NCBI GenBank assembly: GCA_029959085.1
Contig: JARWIR010000010.1
Coordinates: 8,329,001-8,393,000 of the forward strand
Origin: Nemophila menziesii
Lineage: Eukaryota > Streptophyta > Magnoliopsida > Boraginales > Hydrophyllaceae
Length of the DNA stretch: 64,000 nt
Direction: 5' to 3'
A program made the translations under genes and the position numbers. This document shows positions 50,747-61,899 of this stretch, in pieces. Under the pieces are notes generated by a model. The model had not been told where the DNA came from and did not search any database. It saw only the letters and a program-made list of their open reading frames with translations. The number at the start of each line of letters is the position of its first letter. Within the stretch, counting starts at the first letter, position 1.

Positions 50747-51663
50747 TGTTGGAACATTTTAAAGAAAACAAAAGTTTTGTATCCCACATCGGTGGGGGAA
50801 AGAATCTTTTAGCTTCTTTTAACCATTGTGATGGTACTTACCTTCCAAAGAGCTCAACCCCATGCAAGTGAAAAGGCATTGGACAAACCCACACGCGCGC
50901 ACCACCACCACCACCACCCACCCGCCCGGCCCGGCACCGGCGGCGGCGGCGGCGTGAGGCGTGAGGCGTGCGGCGTGGGTCGTGGGTCGTGGGTCGTGCG
51001 GCGTGGGTCGTGGTTCGTGGTTCGTGGGGAGTTTGGGGAGTTTGGGGAGTCAAAAAATGAAATGAGTTTTATTATCAGCTATTAAAGGAACGTTGGCAAT
51101 CTATCACAAGTAAAACGTAAATTAAAGATTCCACTAATCACGCATACGTTGAAGATCAATCAGTCAACTAGCGGTTACAGCAATATGCAAAACGTGTGGA
51201 ATAAGAAGTCAAACCAAAACGTGTGGAATCTTCATCAGATCAGAAACGTCAAATCAATCAAGTAGAGACAATCACGGTATTGATTGGTCGGTTACAATTG
51301 TCAACGGATTCAAACACCCATCTCCCCTATATATAGAGCTCAGTCTTCACCAAAGCTGATTACGAATTACAGAGCAAACAAAAGCACAAAGCAGAAAATA
51401 AACTCTCTCTAAATTGTTTTTCTTTCTCTCGTTTTTGTTAGAAGATACCGGTACTACGGCCGGAATATCTTTTTTAACACCGGGAATTATCCCTTTTACC
51501 GTGTAAGTTTGTGCTTTAAGTTTTATTTCCGTGTAAAAGCTTTGTAATTCTTTTTCGTTGTAATTCAATTTTCGTGTAAGAGATAGTTTACAGTCAATTG
51601 AAACTTTGGTTTATTTTGTTTCGTTTTTCTCAAATTTTCTTAACGGTGACTTTTTCACCAATA
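50747..51663 (+). repeat. 5' LTR of the copia element
   Basis: Begins TGTTGGAACATTTTAAAG. A GC-rich block at 50,895-51,050 holds (CAC)n, (GGC)n and arrays of GTGGGTC and TTCGTGG. A TATATATAG box at 51,329-51,337 (before AGCTCAGTC) is the likely promoter, with transcription starting some 25-30 bases downstream. It ends TTTTTCACCAATA. Confidence 0.95.
51329..51337 (+). promoter_or_regulatory. TATA box in the 5' LTR
   Basis: TATATATAG within CCCCTATATATAGAGCTC, placed about 330 bases before the LTR end. This is the normal position for the U3 promoter of a copia LTR and drives the genomic transcript. Confidence 0.7.
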
Positions 51664-51713
51664 ATTTAAAAAAGATATTCCGTAGTTCTCTTTTTTTCAC
51701 CGTTTTCTTTTTG

Positions 51714-54700
51714 ATGGCTTTTCCAAACTCGGCGGTTGCTTCATCATTGAATGCAAAAGCCTTTCCCAACGTGAATCAGGTGGAATCTCTTAATGGTTCC
51801 AACTACAAGCGTTGGGCACAAAAGATCCTTATCTGTCTTGAACAGTACGAACTGGACTTCGTTTTATACGAAGATTCTCCACTTTTAGTGGACAATGGGG
51901 TTCCCACTGAGGAAGAACAGACTAGGCATCTTGCTCTGGAAGCCAAGTATAAGCGAGCTAACACCATGGCTCGAGGATGGATGTTGAACAACGTGTCAAA
52001 CCTTATCTTTGATCTTCTTGCCAAAGAAAAATCGGCAAAGATCATATGGGAGACACTTGAGAAAAAATATGGGGCTGAGGATTCGGGTAAAAAGAAATAT
52101 GTCACTGGGGCCTGGTACAACTTTCGCCTCAACGATAAAAAACCCATGACCGAACAACTCCATATCTATGAGAACCTTTGCGCGGATGTGATTGCTGAAG
52201 GTATGAAAATGTGCGAAGTTCTCCAAGCCAATATCCTGTTAGAAAAATTTCCACCTTCCTGGAGCGAATACCGTAATCAATTGAAGCACAAGAAGAAGGA
52301 AATGACACTACAAGAGCTGATTAGCCACATTCAAGTGGAAGAGGCTAATCGACTCAAAGACAGGTCTATCTCTTTTCCTACTCAATCCTCCAAAGCTAAC
52401 CTTGTTGAAAGTTCTGGTGAAGGTAACAAAGGCAGGTTCAAAGGAAAGGGTAAACAACAAGGCCACAACAAATCCAAATCTGGTGGGAACAAGAACCGCG
52501 GCAACTCCAAAGGTGGTGGGTTCAAAACCTCTGGTAAGATTCAGAAACCCAAAGGAGCTTGCTACTGTTGTGGGAAGGAAGGACATAGGGCTTTCGAATG
52601 CAATCTTAGAGCCGATCAAGGTCCTAAACCTGCCGCAAATCTGGTCGAGACTGAAGAGGTTATCGCTGCAGTAATGGTCGAGGTAAACCTAATTGAGAAC
52701 AAAACCGAGTGGATCCTTGATACTGGAGCATCTCGTCACTTCTGCTCAATGAGATCCATGTTCAAGAAATTCGAAGAAGCAACAAATGGTGAATTTGTCT
52801 ACACGGCTGACTCCTCAACCGCCATGGTCTTCGGTAAAGGACAGGTTTCTCTCAAACTCACTTCTGGTAAGATCTTAGAGTTGAATGATGTTCTCTTCGT
52901 CCCCTGTCTCCGTAGGAACCTAGTTTCCGGAGCTCTTCTTAATAAAGTAGGCCTCAAACTTGTATTTGAAGGGGGGGAAATGGTTATTACCAAAAACGAT
53001 GAGTTTGTGGGGAAAGGGTACATGGCTGATGGTTTATTTGTTTTGAATACTGTACCAATGAATGAGAATGCCTCTGATTTTGCTTATGTCGTTGAATCTA
53101 TTGACACTTGGCATGCTAGACTAGGTCACCTTAATATCTCTTCTATTAAAAGGCTTAAAGAACTTGGACTAATACCCCTAAATAAAATAGATGACTTTTC
53201 CAAATGTCAAATATGTGTAGAGTCCAAACTTGCGAAGAAACCCTTTAAGCCTGTGACCACGAGAAAGACTAAACTTCTAGAATTAGTGCATTCTGACTTA
53301 GCTGATTTTAAAAACTCCGCTAGTAGAGGAGGCAAACTTTACTATATAACCTTTGTAGATGACTACTCTAGGTTCACTAAAGTGTATCTCCTTAAAACTA
53401 AAGACGAGGCGGAAAACGCGTTTTTAAAATACAAAGCTGAAGTAGAAAACCAACTAGACTGTAAAATCAAAAGATTTAGGTCAGATAGAGGAGGCGAATA
53501 TAGTTCTAATTCACTTAAAGAGTTTTGTGAAATAAATGGGATAATCCACGAACTTAGTGCCCCCTATACACCCCAACAAAATGGCATAGCTGAAAGGAAA
53601 AATAGATCCCTTAAAGAGACTATGAATGCCATGTTAATAAGTTCAGGTTTACCAACCAACATGTGGGGGGAAGCTGTTTTATCAGCATGTTATGTCCTTA
53701 ATAGGGTACCCCATAAATCCCTAGATAAGACCCCATATGAGATGTGGAAAGGGTTCCCACCTAACCTGAAATTTTTAAAAGTGTGGGGGTGTCTGGCTAA
53801 AGTCAAACTACCCGATTTTAAAACAGTCACTGTTGGACCTAAAACAATAGACTCTGTATTCATAGGGTATGCTCAGAATAGTGCAGCCTATAGATTCCTA
53901 TCATTAGACGATAACTCCGTTTTTGAATCTAGAGATGCTGAATTCTTTGAAAACATCTTCCCTTTGAAAACTGTGCATACTGTTGATGCTTCTTTGTCTT
54001 CTAGTAACTTATCTGATGAGGTTAATGTTCCTTTATGTGATAGTGCCCCTGGCCCCTCTACTTCCTATGAGCCTAGTAGTATTCCTGAGGAAGAACTTAG
54101 GAGGAGTAAGAGGCGTAGGACCGAGTCCAGTTTCGGACCTGATTTTATCACAGCCTTCTTAACCGAAGGTTTTCACATTGACCTGATAAGTGAACAGGTT
54201 GTCACCTGTCTCCTCATGGAGGAAGACCCAAAAACTTATGCCGATGCTTTGAGATCGGTAGATGCTAGTTTTTGGAAAGAAGCTATTAATAGCGAACTTG
54301 AGTCTATTAGAAGTAATCATACGTGGGAATTAACTGACTTACCCAAAGGCAGCAAACCCATAAACAGCAAATGGATTTTTAAGAAAAAATTGAGACCAGA
54401 TGGCTCAATAGAAAAATTCAAAGCTAGGCTTGTTATTAAGGGTTTTACCCAAAAGAAAGGCCTTGATTACTTCGACACTTATTCCCCTGTGACCAAAATC
54501 GCCACCATTAGGACCCTCATCGCTCTTGCGGTCATTCACAAACTTGTCATACATCAGATGGATGTTAAGACTGCGTTTCTGAATGGGGACCTAGATGAAG
54601 AGATCTATATGGCCCAGCCTGAAGGGTGTGTGGTTCCTGGTCAATGGGATAAAGTGTGCAAGTTAAAGAAGTCTTTGTATGGCTTAAAACAGGCACCCAA

Positions 54701-55793
54701 AAAATGGTATGAAAAACTCGATAGTACCCTTATCTCCAATGGGTTTGTGGTCAACACTTCTGACTCATGTGTTTACTCCAAAGTAAGAGGATCAGAGTGT
54801 ACCATCATCTGCCTGTATGTAGATGACATGCTCATCTTCGGCACTTCTCTTCATACCATAAATGAGACCAAACGCTTCTTGTCTTCTAAGTTTGACATGA
54901 AAGACATGGGAGAAGCAGATGTAATTCTTGGGGTAAAAATCATTAGGAGCAGTAATGGTATTTCCCTGAGTCAGTCTCATTACGTAGAAAGGATGTTGAA
55001 GAAATTCGACTCCTTTGAGGTGACACCGGTAAATACTCCCTATGATTCTAGTATTCATTTATCTAAAAATTCTGGAGATGCTGTATCCCAAAATGAATAT
55101 GCCAAAATCATAGGTAGTGTGATGTTCTTAATGAACTACACTCGACCCGATATTGCCTACGCCGTCAGTAGACTTAGTCGCTATACTCATAACCCGAGTA
55201 ATGACCACTGGGTTGCACTTCGTCGTCTTCTAAAGTACCTGCGAGGTACTATGGACCTAGGACTGCATTACAGCTCTTTCCCTGCAGTTCTTGAGGGATT
55301 CTGTGATGCAAACTGGATCTCTGACAATGACGAAGTTAACTCCACCAGTGGTTATGTTTTCTCCTTAGGAGGAGGTGCTATATCGTGGAAGTCCTCTAAA
55401 CAGACTTGTATAGCACGCTCCACCATGGAGTCTGAGTTTATAGCACTAGAGATGGCTGGACAAGAAGCTGAGTGGTTGAGAAGTCTCTTAGCAGATGTGC
55501 CCCTTTGGGAAGGTAAGGCCACACCTGTGTGTATCCACTGTGATTCACAAGCAGCCATTGCAGTTGCTCATCAAAGTGCTTACAATGGAAAGAAGAGACA
55601 TATACGCATCAGACATGGCTCAGTAAAACAGTTACTGAAGAATGGTGTGATAGCCTTGGAGTATGTACGATCAGAAGAAAATCTCGCTGATCCTTTTACC
55701 AAAGGCCTACCCAGGAGAGTAGTTCTGGATACGTCGAGGGGGATGGGGTTGAGACCCATTAATGGGGAACATGTGACTCTTGAGTCAAGATGA
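51714..55793 (+). CDS. Copia gag-pol polyprotein, intact
   Basis: Polyprotein of 1,359 residues from the ATG at 51,714 (MAFPNSAV). An in-frame ATG at 51,606 lies inside the LTR and is a less likely start. Order: gag domain (about residues 20-230); basic linker; CCHC zinc knuckle [14 protein letters not shown] (283-296); aspartic protease DTGA (336); integrase zinc region H467/H472/C498/C501; integrase core D528, D591, E627 with 35 residues between the last two; reverse transcriptase with [10 protein letters not shown] (D950) and YVDD (1,035); RNase H with D1198 and E1239. The order protease-integrase-RT-RNase H is that of Ty1/copia. All catalytic residues are present and there is no stop or frameshift. 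It would make virus-like particles, reverse-transcribe the RNA and integrate the copy. Gag and pol share one frame without a visible shift site. Confidence 0.96.
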   Translation: MAFPNSAVASSLNAKAFPNVNQVESLNGSNYKRWAQKILICLEQYELDFVLYEDSPLLVDNGVPTEEEQTRHLALEAKYKRANTMARGWMLNNVSNLIFDLLAKEKSAKIIWETLEKKYGAEDSGKKKYVTGAWYNFRLNDKKPMTEQLHIYENLCADVIAEGMKMCEVLQANILLEKFPPSWSEYRNQLKHKKKEMTLQELISHIQVEEANRLKDRSISFPTQSSKANLVESSGEGNKGRFKGKGKQQGHNKSKSGGNKNRGNSKGGGFKTSGKIQKPKGACYCCGKEGHRAFECNLRADQGPKPAANLVETEEVIAAVMVEVNLIENKTEWILDTGASRHFCSMRSMFKKFEEATNGEFVYTADSSTAMVFGKGQVSLKLTSGKILELNDVLFVPCLRRNLVSGALLNKVGLKLVFEGGEMVITKNDEFVGKGYMADGLFVLNTVPMNENASDFAYVVESIDTWHARLGHLNISSIKRLKELGLIPLNKIDDFSKCQICVESKLAKKPFKPVTTRKTKLLELVHSDLADFKNSASRGGKLYYITFVDDYSRFTKVYLLKTKDEAENAFLKYKAEVENQLDCKIKRFRSDRGGEYSSNSLKEFCEINGIIHELSAPYTPQQNGIAERKNRSLKETMNAMLISSGLPTNMWGEAVLSACYVLNRVPHKSLDKTPYEMWKGFPPNLKFLKVWGCLAKVKLPDFKTVTVGPKTIDSVFIGYAQNSAAYRFLSLDDNSVFESRDAEFFENIFPLKTVHTVDASLSSSNLSDEVNVPLCDSAPGPSTSYEPSSIPEEELRRSKRRRTESSFGPDFITAFLTEGFHIDLISEQVVTCLLMEEDPKTYADALRSVDASFWKEAINSELESIRSNHTWELTDLPKGSKPINSKWIFKKKLRPDGSIEKFKARLVIKGFTQKKGLDYFDTYSPVTKIATIRTLIALAVIHKLVIHQMDVKTAFLNGDLDEEIYMAQPEGCVVPGQWDKVCKLKKSLYGLKQAPKKWYEKLDSTLISNGFVVNTSDSCVYSKVRGSECTIICLYVDDMLIFGTSLHTINETKRFLSSKFDMKDMGEADVILGVKIIRSSNGISLSQSHYVERMLKKFDSFEVTPVNTPYDSSIHLSKNSGDAVSQNEYAKIIGSVMFLMNYTRPDIAYAVSRLSRYTHNPSNDHWVALRRLLKYLRGTMDLGLHYSSFPAVLEGFCDANWISDNDEVNSTSGYVFSLGGGAISWKSSKQTCIARSTMESEFIALEMAGQEAEWLRSLLADVPLWEGKATPVCIHCDSQAAIAVAHQSAYNGKKRHIRIRHGSVKQLLKNGVIALEYVRSEENLADPFTKGLPRRVVLDTSRGMGLRPINGEHVTLESR

Positions 55794-55833
55794 TCTCCAT
55801 TCATACCTATGGCATAAAACTAAAGCAATATGG

Positions 55834-56061
55834 GTTCATAGCCACTTGTGGTGGTCCTTTCGAGAAGGACTTGATGAATCAGAATTCATAGCCTATATGG
55901 TGGTCCTTTTGAGAAGGACTTGATGAATTAAAGGGTAGTAGCAAAACCCCAAACCTTTATAAACAAAATGTCAAGGAGACGTCCTTGAACAAATGTAAAT
56001 AAAGGTATCCACAAAGTTCATAGCCCACAAGGGTGGTTCTTAGAGAAGGACTTGATGAACT
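55834..56061 (+). repeat. Repeats in the 3' untranslated region of the copia element
   Basis: Three imperfect copies (55,834-55,880, 55,884-55,930, 56,016-56,061) of a 46-47 base unit with TTCATAGCC, GGTGGTCCTTT and GAGAAGGACTTGATGAA. Each can fold a short hairpin from GTCCTTTTGAGAAGGAC. Their role is unknown; packaging or RNA stability is possible. Confidence 0.85.
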
Positions 56062-56308
56062 AAACTGAAAGGTGAGGTTCGAGGAGACCATAACTTTCAG
56101 CAGGGTAGAGTATGTGCTGTGAGGGCCTCTATCGGAAACCGTTAAAGTTCAAGAGTATGTTCACTTATACGGAATCCGGTGGTTGCCTCACTTCACTACG
56201 TGGCAATTCAAATCGAAAGATATTGACACTTAAGTACAAATCACCCATACGCTGAAAGTCATGGAAACCTGATCACCTTCGTTCAAAACCTTTTGCTGGT
56301 CTTCAAAT

Positions 56309-56319
56309 GTGTGGGGGAC
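56309..56319 (+). promoter_or_regulatory. Polypurine tract of the copia element
   Basis: GTGTGGGGGAC abuts the TGTTGG start of the 3' LTR. This is the standard position of the primer for plus-strand DNA synthesis. Confidence 0.75.
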
Positions 56320-57226
56320 TGTTGGAACATTTTAAAGAAAACAAAAGTTTTGTATCCCACATCGGTGGGGGAAAGAATCTTTTAGCTTCTTTTAACCATT
56401 GTGATGGTACTTACCTTCCAAAGAGCTCAACCCCATGCAAGTGAAAAGGCATTGGAAAAACCCACACGCGCGCACCACCACCACCACCACCCACCCGCCC
56501 GGCCCGGCACCTGCACCGGCGGCGGCGGCGGCGTGAGGCGTGGGTCGTGGTTCGTGGTTCGTGGTTCGTGGTTCGTGGTTCGTGGTTCGTGGGGAGTTTG
56601 GGGAGTCAAAAAATGAAAAATGAAATGAGTTTTATTATCAGCTATTAAAGGAACGTTGGCAATCTATCACAAGTAAAACGTAAATTAAAGATTCCACTAA
56701 TCACGCATACGTTGAAGATCAATCAGTCAACTAGCGGTTACAGCAATATGCAAAACGTGTGGAATAAGAAGTCAAACCAAAACGTGTGGAATCTTCATCA
56801 GATCAGAAACGTCAAATCAATCAAGTAGAGACAATCACGGTATTGATTGGTCGGTTACAATTGTCAACGGATTCAAACACCCATCTCCCCTATATATAGA
56901 GCTCAGTCTTCACCAAAGCTGATTACGAATTACAGAGCAAACAAAAGCACAAAGCAGAAAATAAACTCTCTCTAAATTGTTTTTCTTTCTCTCGTTTTTG
57001 TTAGAAGATACCGGTACTACGGCCGGAATATCTTTTTTAACACCGGGAATTATCCCTTTTACCGTGTAAGTTTGTGCTTTAAGTTTTATTTCCGTGTAAA
57101 AGCTTTGTAATTCTTTTTCGTTGTAATTCAATTTTCGTGTAAGAGATAGTTTACAGTCAATTGAAACTTTGGTTTATTTTGTTTCGTTTTTCTCAAATTT
57201 TCTTAACGGTGACTTTTTCACCAATA
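56320..57226 (+). repeat. 3' LTR of the copia element
   Basis: Same sequence as the 5' LTR except for the GC-rich array (six TTCGTGG units here, two in the 5' LTR; an extra CACCTG; one GAGTTTGGG fewer), one base near 56,457 and a short AAAAATG insertion near 56,610. The TATA box copy is at 56,891-56,899. Confidence 0.95.
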
Positions 57227-57239
57227 ATATTTACATCAT

Positions 57240-57490
57240 AAAAATTCGGGATCTATCGTGCAATTTTTGCATAATATAGGGATTTATACTATAATTAACT
57301 CAATTATGCATAATACAGTGACTTATACAGCAGCTAACTCAAGAAAACTAAACTAGGGACCTATAATGCAATTAACTTAATAAAAATCAATGATAAATTA
57401 TAGCTTATTTTGCATAATAAAGTGACTTATACAACAGTTAACTTAAAAAATTATTCTGGGGACCCATGGTGCAATTTTCGCATAAATTTA
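57240..57490. repeat. Degenerate tandem repeat inside the Pack-MULE
   Basis: Three to four copies of a unit with TGCATAATA.AGTGACTTATACAACAGTTAACT and GGGACCTATAATGCAATT, about 90-110 bases long. It lies where the captured SANT-like gene should have an intron and probably was carried in with it. Confidence 0.7.
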
Positions 57491-58317
57491 AAGACACTTG
57501 CTCTGGTTCAGGTTCTCCTTCTCCTTCAAGTTCAACAAGTCCAGGTTCTGATTCAACTTTCAGTAATATATCACTTATAGAACCAAAATACTCATTTCCT
57601 TTAATCAATTCCCTCGAATGCTTATGCATACCAGGCACAAGATACACAACAGAATGCTTAGACCCACCATCATAAGGCTGTTGGGATTTCCATCCTTTAG
57701 CTAAAAGACGAGGCCAAGTTGCATTATTGAATAATCATTAGCTCGAGCCTTGCTTAGTCGAAAATCACCGTTTCGAATTTCAGCTATTTTGCTAGATGTT
57801 AATGAAGAACATGTAGCCACTGCTTCCACAAGCTTATCCATCCCAACTATTTCCTTTAAAGTGAACACATACTCATTAAGAGGTAATTTGCCTTCATCTA
57901 ACATCTTAGACACCTGGAAAAAAAAACACAGCATTTTCGATTTAGATAAAGAACAATAATTATATGTTAAAAAAACATACCTCGTTCAGCAAATCTACAC
58001 AGTCTTGTGTAGCATCACAAGATAAACGAGACAATAGTTTTTGTCTTCTCCAACCTTTGAAAACTTTAGCTCCCTGTATTTTTCGTTTACCTTTTTCCCT
58101 TTCTTTTGGGTTATTATTTTTCCTGTAAAGACCAATTGATCAGTACTTCCATAAAACACTGCGTATTAGTAACTTAATAGTTCACCCACTATTTTACTCT
58201 GACATAAATTTCTTCACAAGGACAAGATTTTTTTCAAAGAGATAAAGACCAAGGGAAAAACTTGACCATTCGATCTCATTCCAAGGTTTGATGCGTTCAA
58301 TTTCTGGAACATGATAA
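57470..58317 (-). pseudogene. Captured plant SANT/Myb-like gene fragment with introns
   Basis: Four exon pieces on the minus strand. Exon 1 (58,317-58,198) has VPEIERIKPWNEIEWSSF then SLGLYLFEKNLVLVKKFM, a SANT-domain start. Exon 2 (58,122-57,981) has GWRRQKLLSRLSCDATQDC. Exon 3 (57,913 downward) has LPLNEYVFTLKEIVGMDKL and runs into WPRLLAKGW, LVPGMHKHSRELIKGNEYF and ISDILLKVESEPGLVELE. Introns 1 and 2 have GT..AG borders (GA|GTAAAA..TTTACAG|G; GAG|GTATG..TTCCAG|G) and the phases join in frame. I recognise the plant Myb/SANT family of the At1g09040/At2g47820 type, thought to act in chromatin repression. A one-base loss in DYFNNA (near 57,735) breaks the frame. Intact introns mean the capture was from genomic DNA. 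Confidence 0.75.
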
Positions 58318-58318
58318 C

Positions 58319-58736
58319 TTTGCATTATGTTGGACCAATAAGGTTGGTTCTGGCCCCTTTGTAGTTAACTCCTATTACAAAACTGAATTTAGTATGATAG
58401 GCAGGGGATTTGATTGGAGTAATTAGAGTGAGCAATTTGTTCTTAAACTGCATTTTTTGATTTGGGTTCTTAGATTGTTGATTGAGTAATAGGAGAACGA
58501 AGAAGAAGATGGGTTTAAAAAAACTTAATTAATGAGGTGTAAATTTCGATTAGGTGGAGCATACGTGGCGGTGACAAGGCGGTGATATGGCGCCAAATGG
58601 CATTGACTAACGGTCAACTAATAGAAAATAGAAAAAAAAGGCTAACGGTGACAAAAAAAAGTTTCTTAAAGGGCGTTTTGTGTCAAAAAAAAAAAGGATA
58701 AAGCTTTGGGCAAACATAAGGGGCTTCACGGGTGTT
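58319..58736 (-). repeat. Right terminal inverted repeat of the Pack-MULE
   Basis: Reverse complement of the left repeat, with small indels. The outermost bases GGGTGTTCACCC form a small palindrome of their own. The inner end merges into the first captured exon near 58,317. Confidence 0.85.
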
Positions 58737-60900
58737 CACCCTATATTTAAATATACAAGCATATTCTATTCCTGATCTAATAAATGATCTTATCACCCAG
58801 TCATGGGAAAACATACAAATAATATATAAATTTTGTTGCAAAGTAGTTTCGTCTATAAAAAAAGGTTATTTAGAAAGTCATTTTGTAGTTTATAATTTCC
58901 TTAAATAAGAAAAAAGAAATACAATAATTGATCTATTTTAACTCAAAAAATATAAAGTTGATTATTTTATTTTTTATGTTTAATCTAACTTTGCTTAATA
59001 AGCATAAACCTACTAATCCAGTTCCAATGTATTAACCAATCACGCTAGTTGCTGGATATGTTACTATGACTCTGCTATTAAAGAACACATGAATTAACAT
59101 GGAAACTTTGTAGCTTCGAAATATGGATTAAGATCAGTATAAACTTTAATTTCACAACTTTTATTATATACTAAATATTCTAATTAGCAATTTGATTAAC
59201 CTATTATTACAAAGTTATAGCGTCATATATAAATTAAACCTAAAAAAAGAAATCAAAACATTTTCTAGCTGTGTTGTAGTCGGAATTTTATTAGACCCCC
59301 AATTCACAAATAAGAAACCTTTGGCGTTATTACTATTAAGTAATATTTGCACACAAGACATTACAAAATTAATACTACATAATCAATTAATCAATAGTTT
59401 TGAAAGTAATAAAAATAAATAATAAAAGAAATTACCATTTTCTGCTAAAAAATCCTTAGCTACTAGAACTCATGTTAAATCGAAAAAAAAACATATTAAG
59501 ATAGATTATTGACAATTACCAAAGAAAAACGAAGTATGAATAAAAAAAATATAAGCAATAAATCAAACTTACCTAATTTTATTTTATTGAAATAGAATGA
59601 CCATCGATCTAAGATATGAACAAAAATGTAAGTATAGATGTAATAGAGAGACAATTGGAAGGAGTATAAGAGGTGTGGATGGAAAGACGTCAAAGGTCGA
59701 AACATAATATAGAAAGATGAAGATAGAGGACTAAGCAGGAAGCCAAATGAGGAAACAAAATATAAAGCTCTGAAAGTAGGATATTTAAACTAGGGATTGA
59801 CAATAGGGGTTTATTGTTAACATTAGCCCATTGGATAGGTGATACATATCGAATACCCTACCATTTGCAAAAAGTCGGGCTGAATTTTTTTGGTCGTTTA
59901 ATCTTTGGGCCCGGGTCACACATGTACATTGTTCATAATATAAAAATCTTTCATCCTTACAATTTTATGTCAGTCTCTTTTATTTTCTTCTTTCATTTTC
60001 TAAAATCCTAGTCCTTTATTTATATCACATCATAAAAAAATCGAGATCATTGTTATATTTTTAAAAAAAATTCCATTTGATTCAGTTTTCTCTAGTTATG
60101 AATATGTTGTTTATGATGTGATTTGAGGTGAATTTGTTCTAATATTTTGTAAAGCTATATTTGCTGAACTTTCTATGACATCTGGTATATATCACAATTT
60201 TCACAAATTTAAACTCATCTAAGTTTTTTTGTTGATTTTCGATATATATGTGATATTTTTTTGATTATTTCGTATCTTCAAAGTATTTTTTTGTTTAGAT
60301 CTATCAAATCTAGTCTCAAAATGGTGTTTATCTGGTTTTTCAGGTGAACCAAAAATCTAGTTTTTAAGATATTATTTTACAATCCTTTAAGTTTTCTTTG
60401 TTTTTTGATATTTATTTCACTATCTTTGATGTTCTTGACATAACCGACCTCTGTATTGAAATGATTGATATCATAAACTTGTGAATTTGATATTTCATGT
60501 TGTTACTCATTCTAACTTCAAGTTTCTTGCAATATTAGGTTGAAACCAAAAGATTAAATTTTTCAATTTCCTTACTTACTGAATTTTTTTATCTTGTTAA
60601 TATTTTACCGGTTACCTTCATTGCGGTTGCAACAACTTTAAGCACTAGTATAATATCCTTGGTTGTAGCTTTAATAAGTGGGTATAATTTTCTCAATAGA
60701 TTGTCATCCCTTGAACTTGAACATTATGTGCTTTAAGAGTTGTATCAGTATTTTTGTTATACGTAAGAGTTTTTCTAAGATGAAATAATGAATGGTTGAA
60801 GAAAGATTTTATTTAAATATATGAAAAAATATTTAGTCATGTGAAAAAAGTATTAAAAATTATAAGAAAAAGGAAAGGATTTATATCTGACAGGTTGCGC
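58737..60900. other. Copy B right of the Pack-MULE; no recognisable gene
   Basis: Continuation of the three-copy unit and the T-rich sequence before the MULE relic. Frames at 59,192-59,422 and 59,814-60,011 have homologues in A (11,745 and about 12,370), but these are altered or stopped there and carry no motif. Confidence 0.5.
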
Positions 60901-61030
60901 GGCATTATGAAGTTGTGAAAAAATATTTAGTCATGTGTTTTTATTTTTATTATAAGTCATGTGAAAAATATACAATTTGTGATAATTTGTGTAAAAAGTA
61001 TATATTCAGAGAATTGATATTTATATCCAA

Positions 61031-61880
61031 CAGGTTGCGCGACATTATCAATGAGAAGACAAAAGTATTTCCAACTGCTCACCATTCGTTTTGCTTTAGG
61101 CATATCAAAGGGAATCTCGAGCCTAAATTAATAGCCAACATTAGGGGTGCAGTAGTTTGTGCTTTTCAATCTATAGGTTATGCTCCGACCTATGTATTAT
61201 GAGATGTTCACATAGACAACTTTGCGAATGCATATTTCAGTGGAAATCGTTATGGTGAAATGACATCGAATGTTGCGGAGTCGTTGAACAACCAGATTAT
61301 CGACATCCACGAGCTACGTGTAAGTGGTTTTGTAGATAAACTACTACTAGAGTTGATAAACGAATTTACGTTCGATTGGTATTGGCTGAAGAAAAGATTA
61401 CTCATCTAATTCCAACTAGACAACTAAAGTATAATGTGAAATATCAGATATCACACAATTGGGAGGTTACTTAGTCGAGTAGACACGTATTTTAGATCGC
61501 ATCTGACCTGTCAATCATAGTAGATATGGAAGCCTGAGCATATTCATGTAGCAAATGAAAACTCAATGGGATCCCTTGCGAGCACGCAGATAGAGAATTG
61601 GAGTTCGCCAAACAAGACACCAAATATTATTATGTATAAATTTACTTCCATAACAATAAGACAATTAGTGTTATGCTAGCAACATGACACAACTTTCAAC
61701 ATTCGGTATTCATCCCGCTGCTTATGAAGGCGTTACAGTCTTGCTACCTATTTCTAAGATTCCACTGAGCCGACCATCGAGGAAGAAGAAGTTGTCCACA
61801 TGGGAGAGACTTCTACCTAATAGTGTGGTCATTGCAACTTAATGGGATATCACAACAAGGCCTCGTGTAAAGCTACTTTA
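61031..61880 (+). pseudogene. MULE (MuDR-like) transposase relic, copy B
   Basis: Better preserved than copy A. An open stretch at 60,915-61,202 contains VFPTAHHSFCFRHIKGNLEP, then a stop (TGA at 61,200) precedes HIDNFANAYFSGNRYGEMTSN and ESLNNQIIDIHELR. The zinc knuckle at 61,826-61,877 reads CGHCNLMGYHNKASCK with all ligands (C..C....H....C). About 40 bases after HELR (LLLELINEFTFDWYW) are kept here and lost in copy A. Still a pseudogene because of several stops. Confidence 0.82.
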
Positions 61881-61899
61881 TGATATATGGTCACATCGT

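Larger units (their letters stand above)
50747..57226 (+). mobile_element. Young, complete Ty1/copia retrotransposon
   Basis: A 6,480-bp element with LTRs of 917 and 907 bp starting TGTTGG and ending CCAATA, flanked by the 5-bp duplication ATATT (50,742-50,746 and 57,227-57,231). It contains one uninterrupted gag-pol frame, a 3' untranslated stretch with repeats, and a purine-rich GTGTGGGGGAC (56,309-56,319) directly before the 3' LTR. The two LTRs look identical from about 51,080/56,640 to their ends and differ mainly in a short tandem-repeat array, so insertion was recent. It sits inside the Pack-MULE. A normal primer-binding site complementary to initiator tRNA-Met is not seen after the 5' LTR. 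Confidence 0.95.
49883..58736 (-). mobile_element. Pack-MULE carrying pieces of two host genes, with a nested copia element
   Basis: The left end AACACCCCGTGAAACCCC matches the reverse complement of the right end GGGGCTTCACGGGTGTT. Similarity continues inward for about 430 bases on each side, through CATTTGGCGCCAT, the (CTT)n stretch and CCTTATTGGTCCAACATAATG. Long inverted repeats around captured host-gene pieces, with no transposase, define a Pack-MULE. Without the copia element it is about 2.4 kb. Both captured fragments are on the minus strand: the SANT-like gene first, then PHF5A. Copy C (23,745-23,812) gives the empty site. A clean 9-bp target duplication is not visible (TATTTAA is near both ends), and about 12 bases of the target seem lost. 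Confidence 0.85.

Noticed and set aside
50828..51085. His-rich open frame in the 5' LTR
   Set aside because: It is a by-product of the (CAC)n/(GGC)n array; the 3' LTR version at 56,401-56,616 has a different length and end.
51803..52619. Antisense frames within the copia gag-pol
   Set aside because: They are shadows of the coding strand with no start context or known motif.
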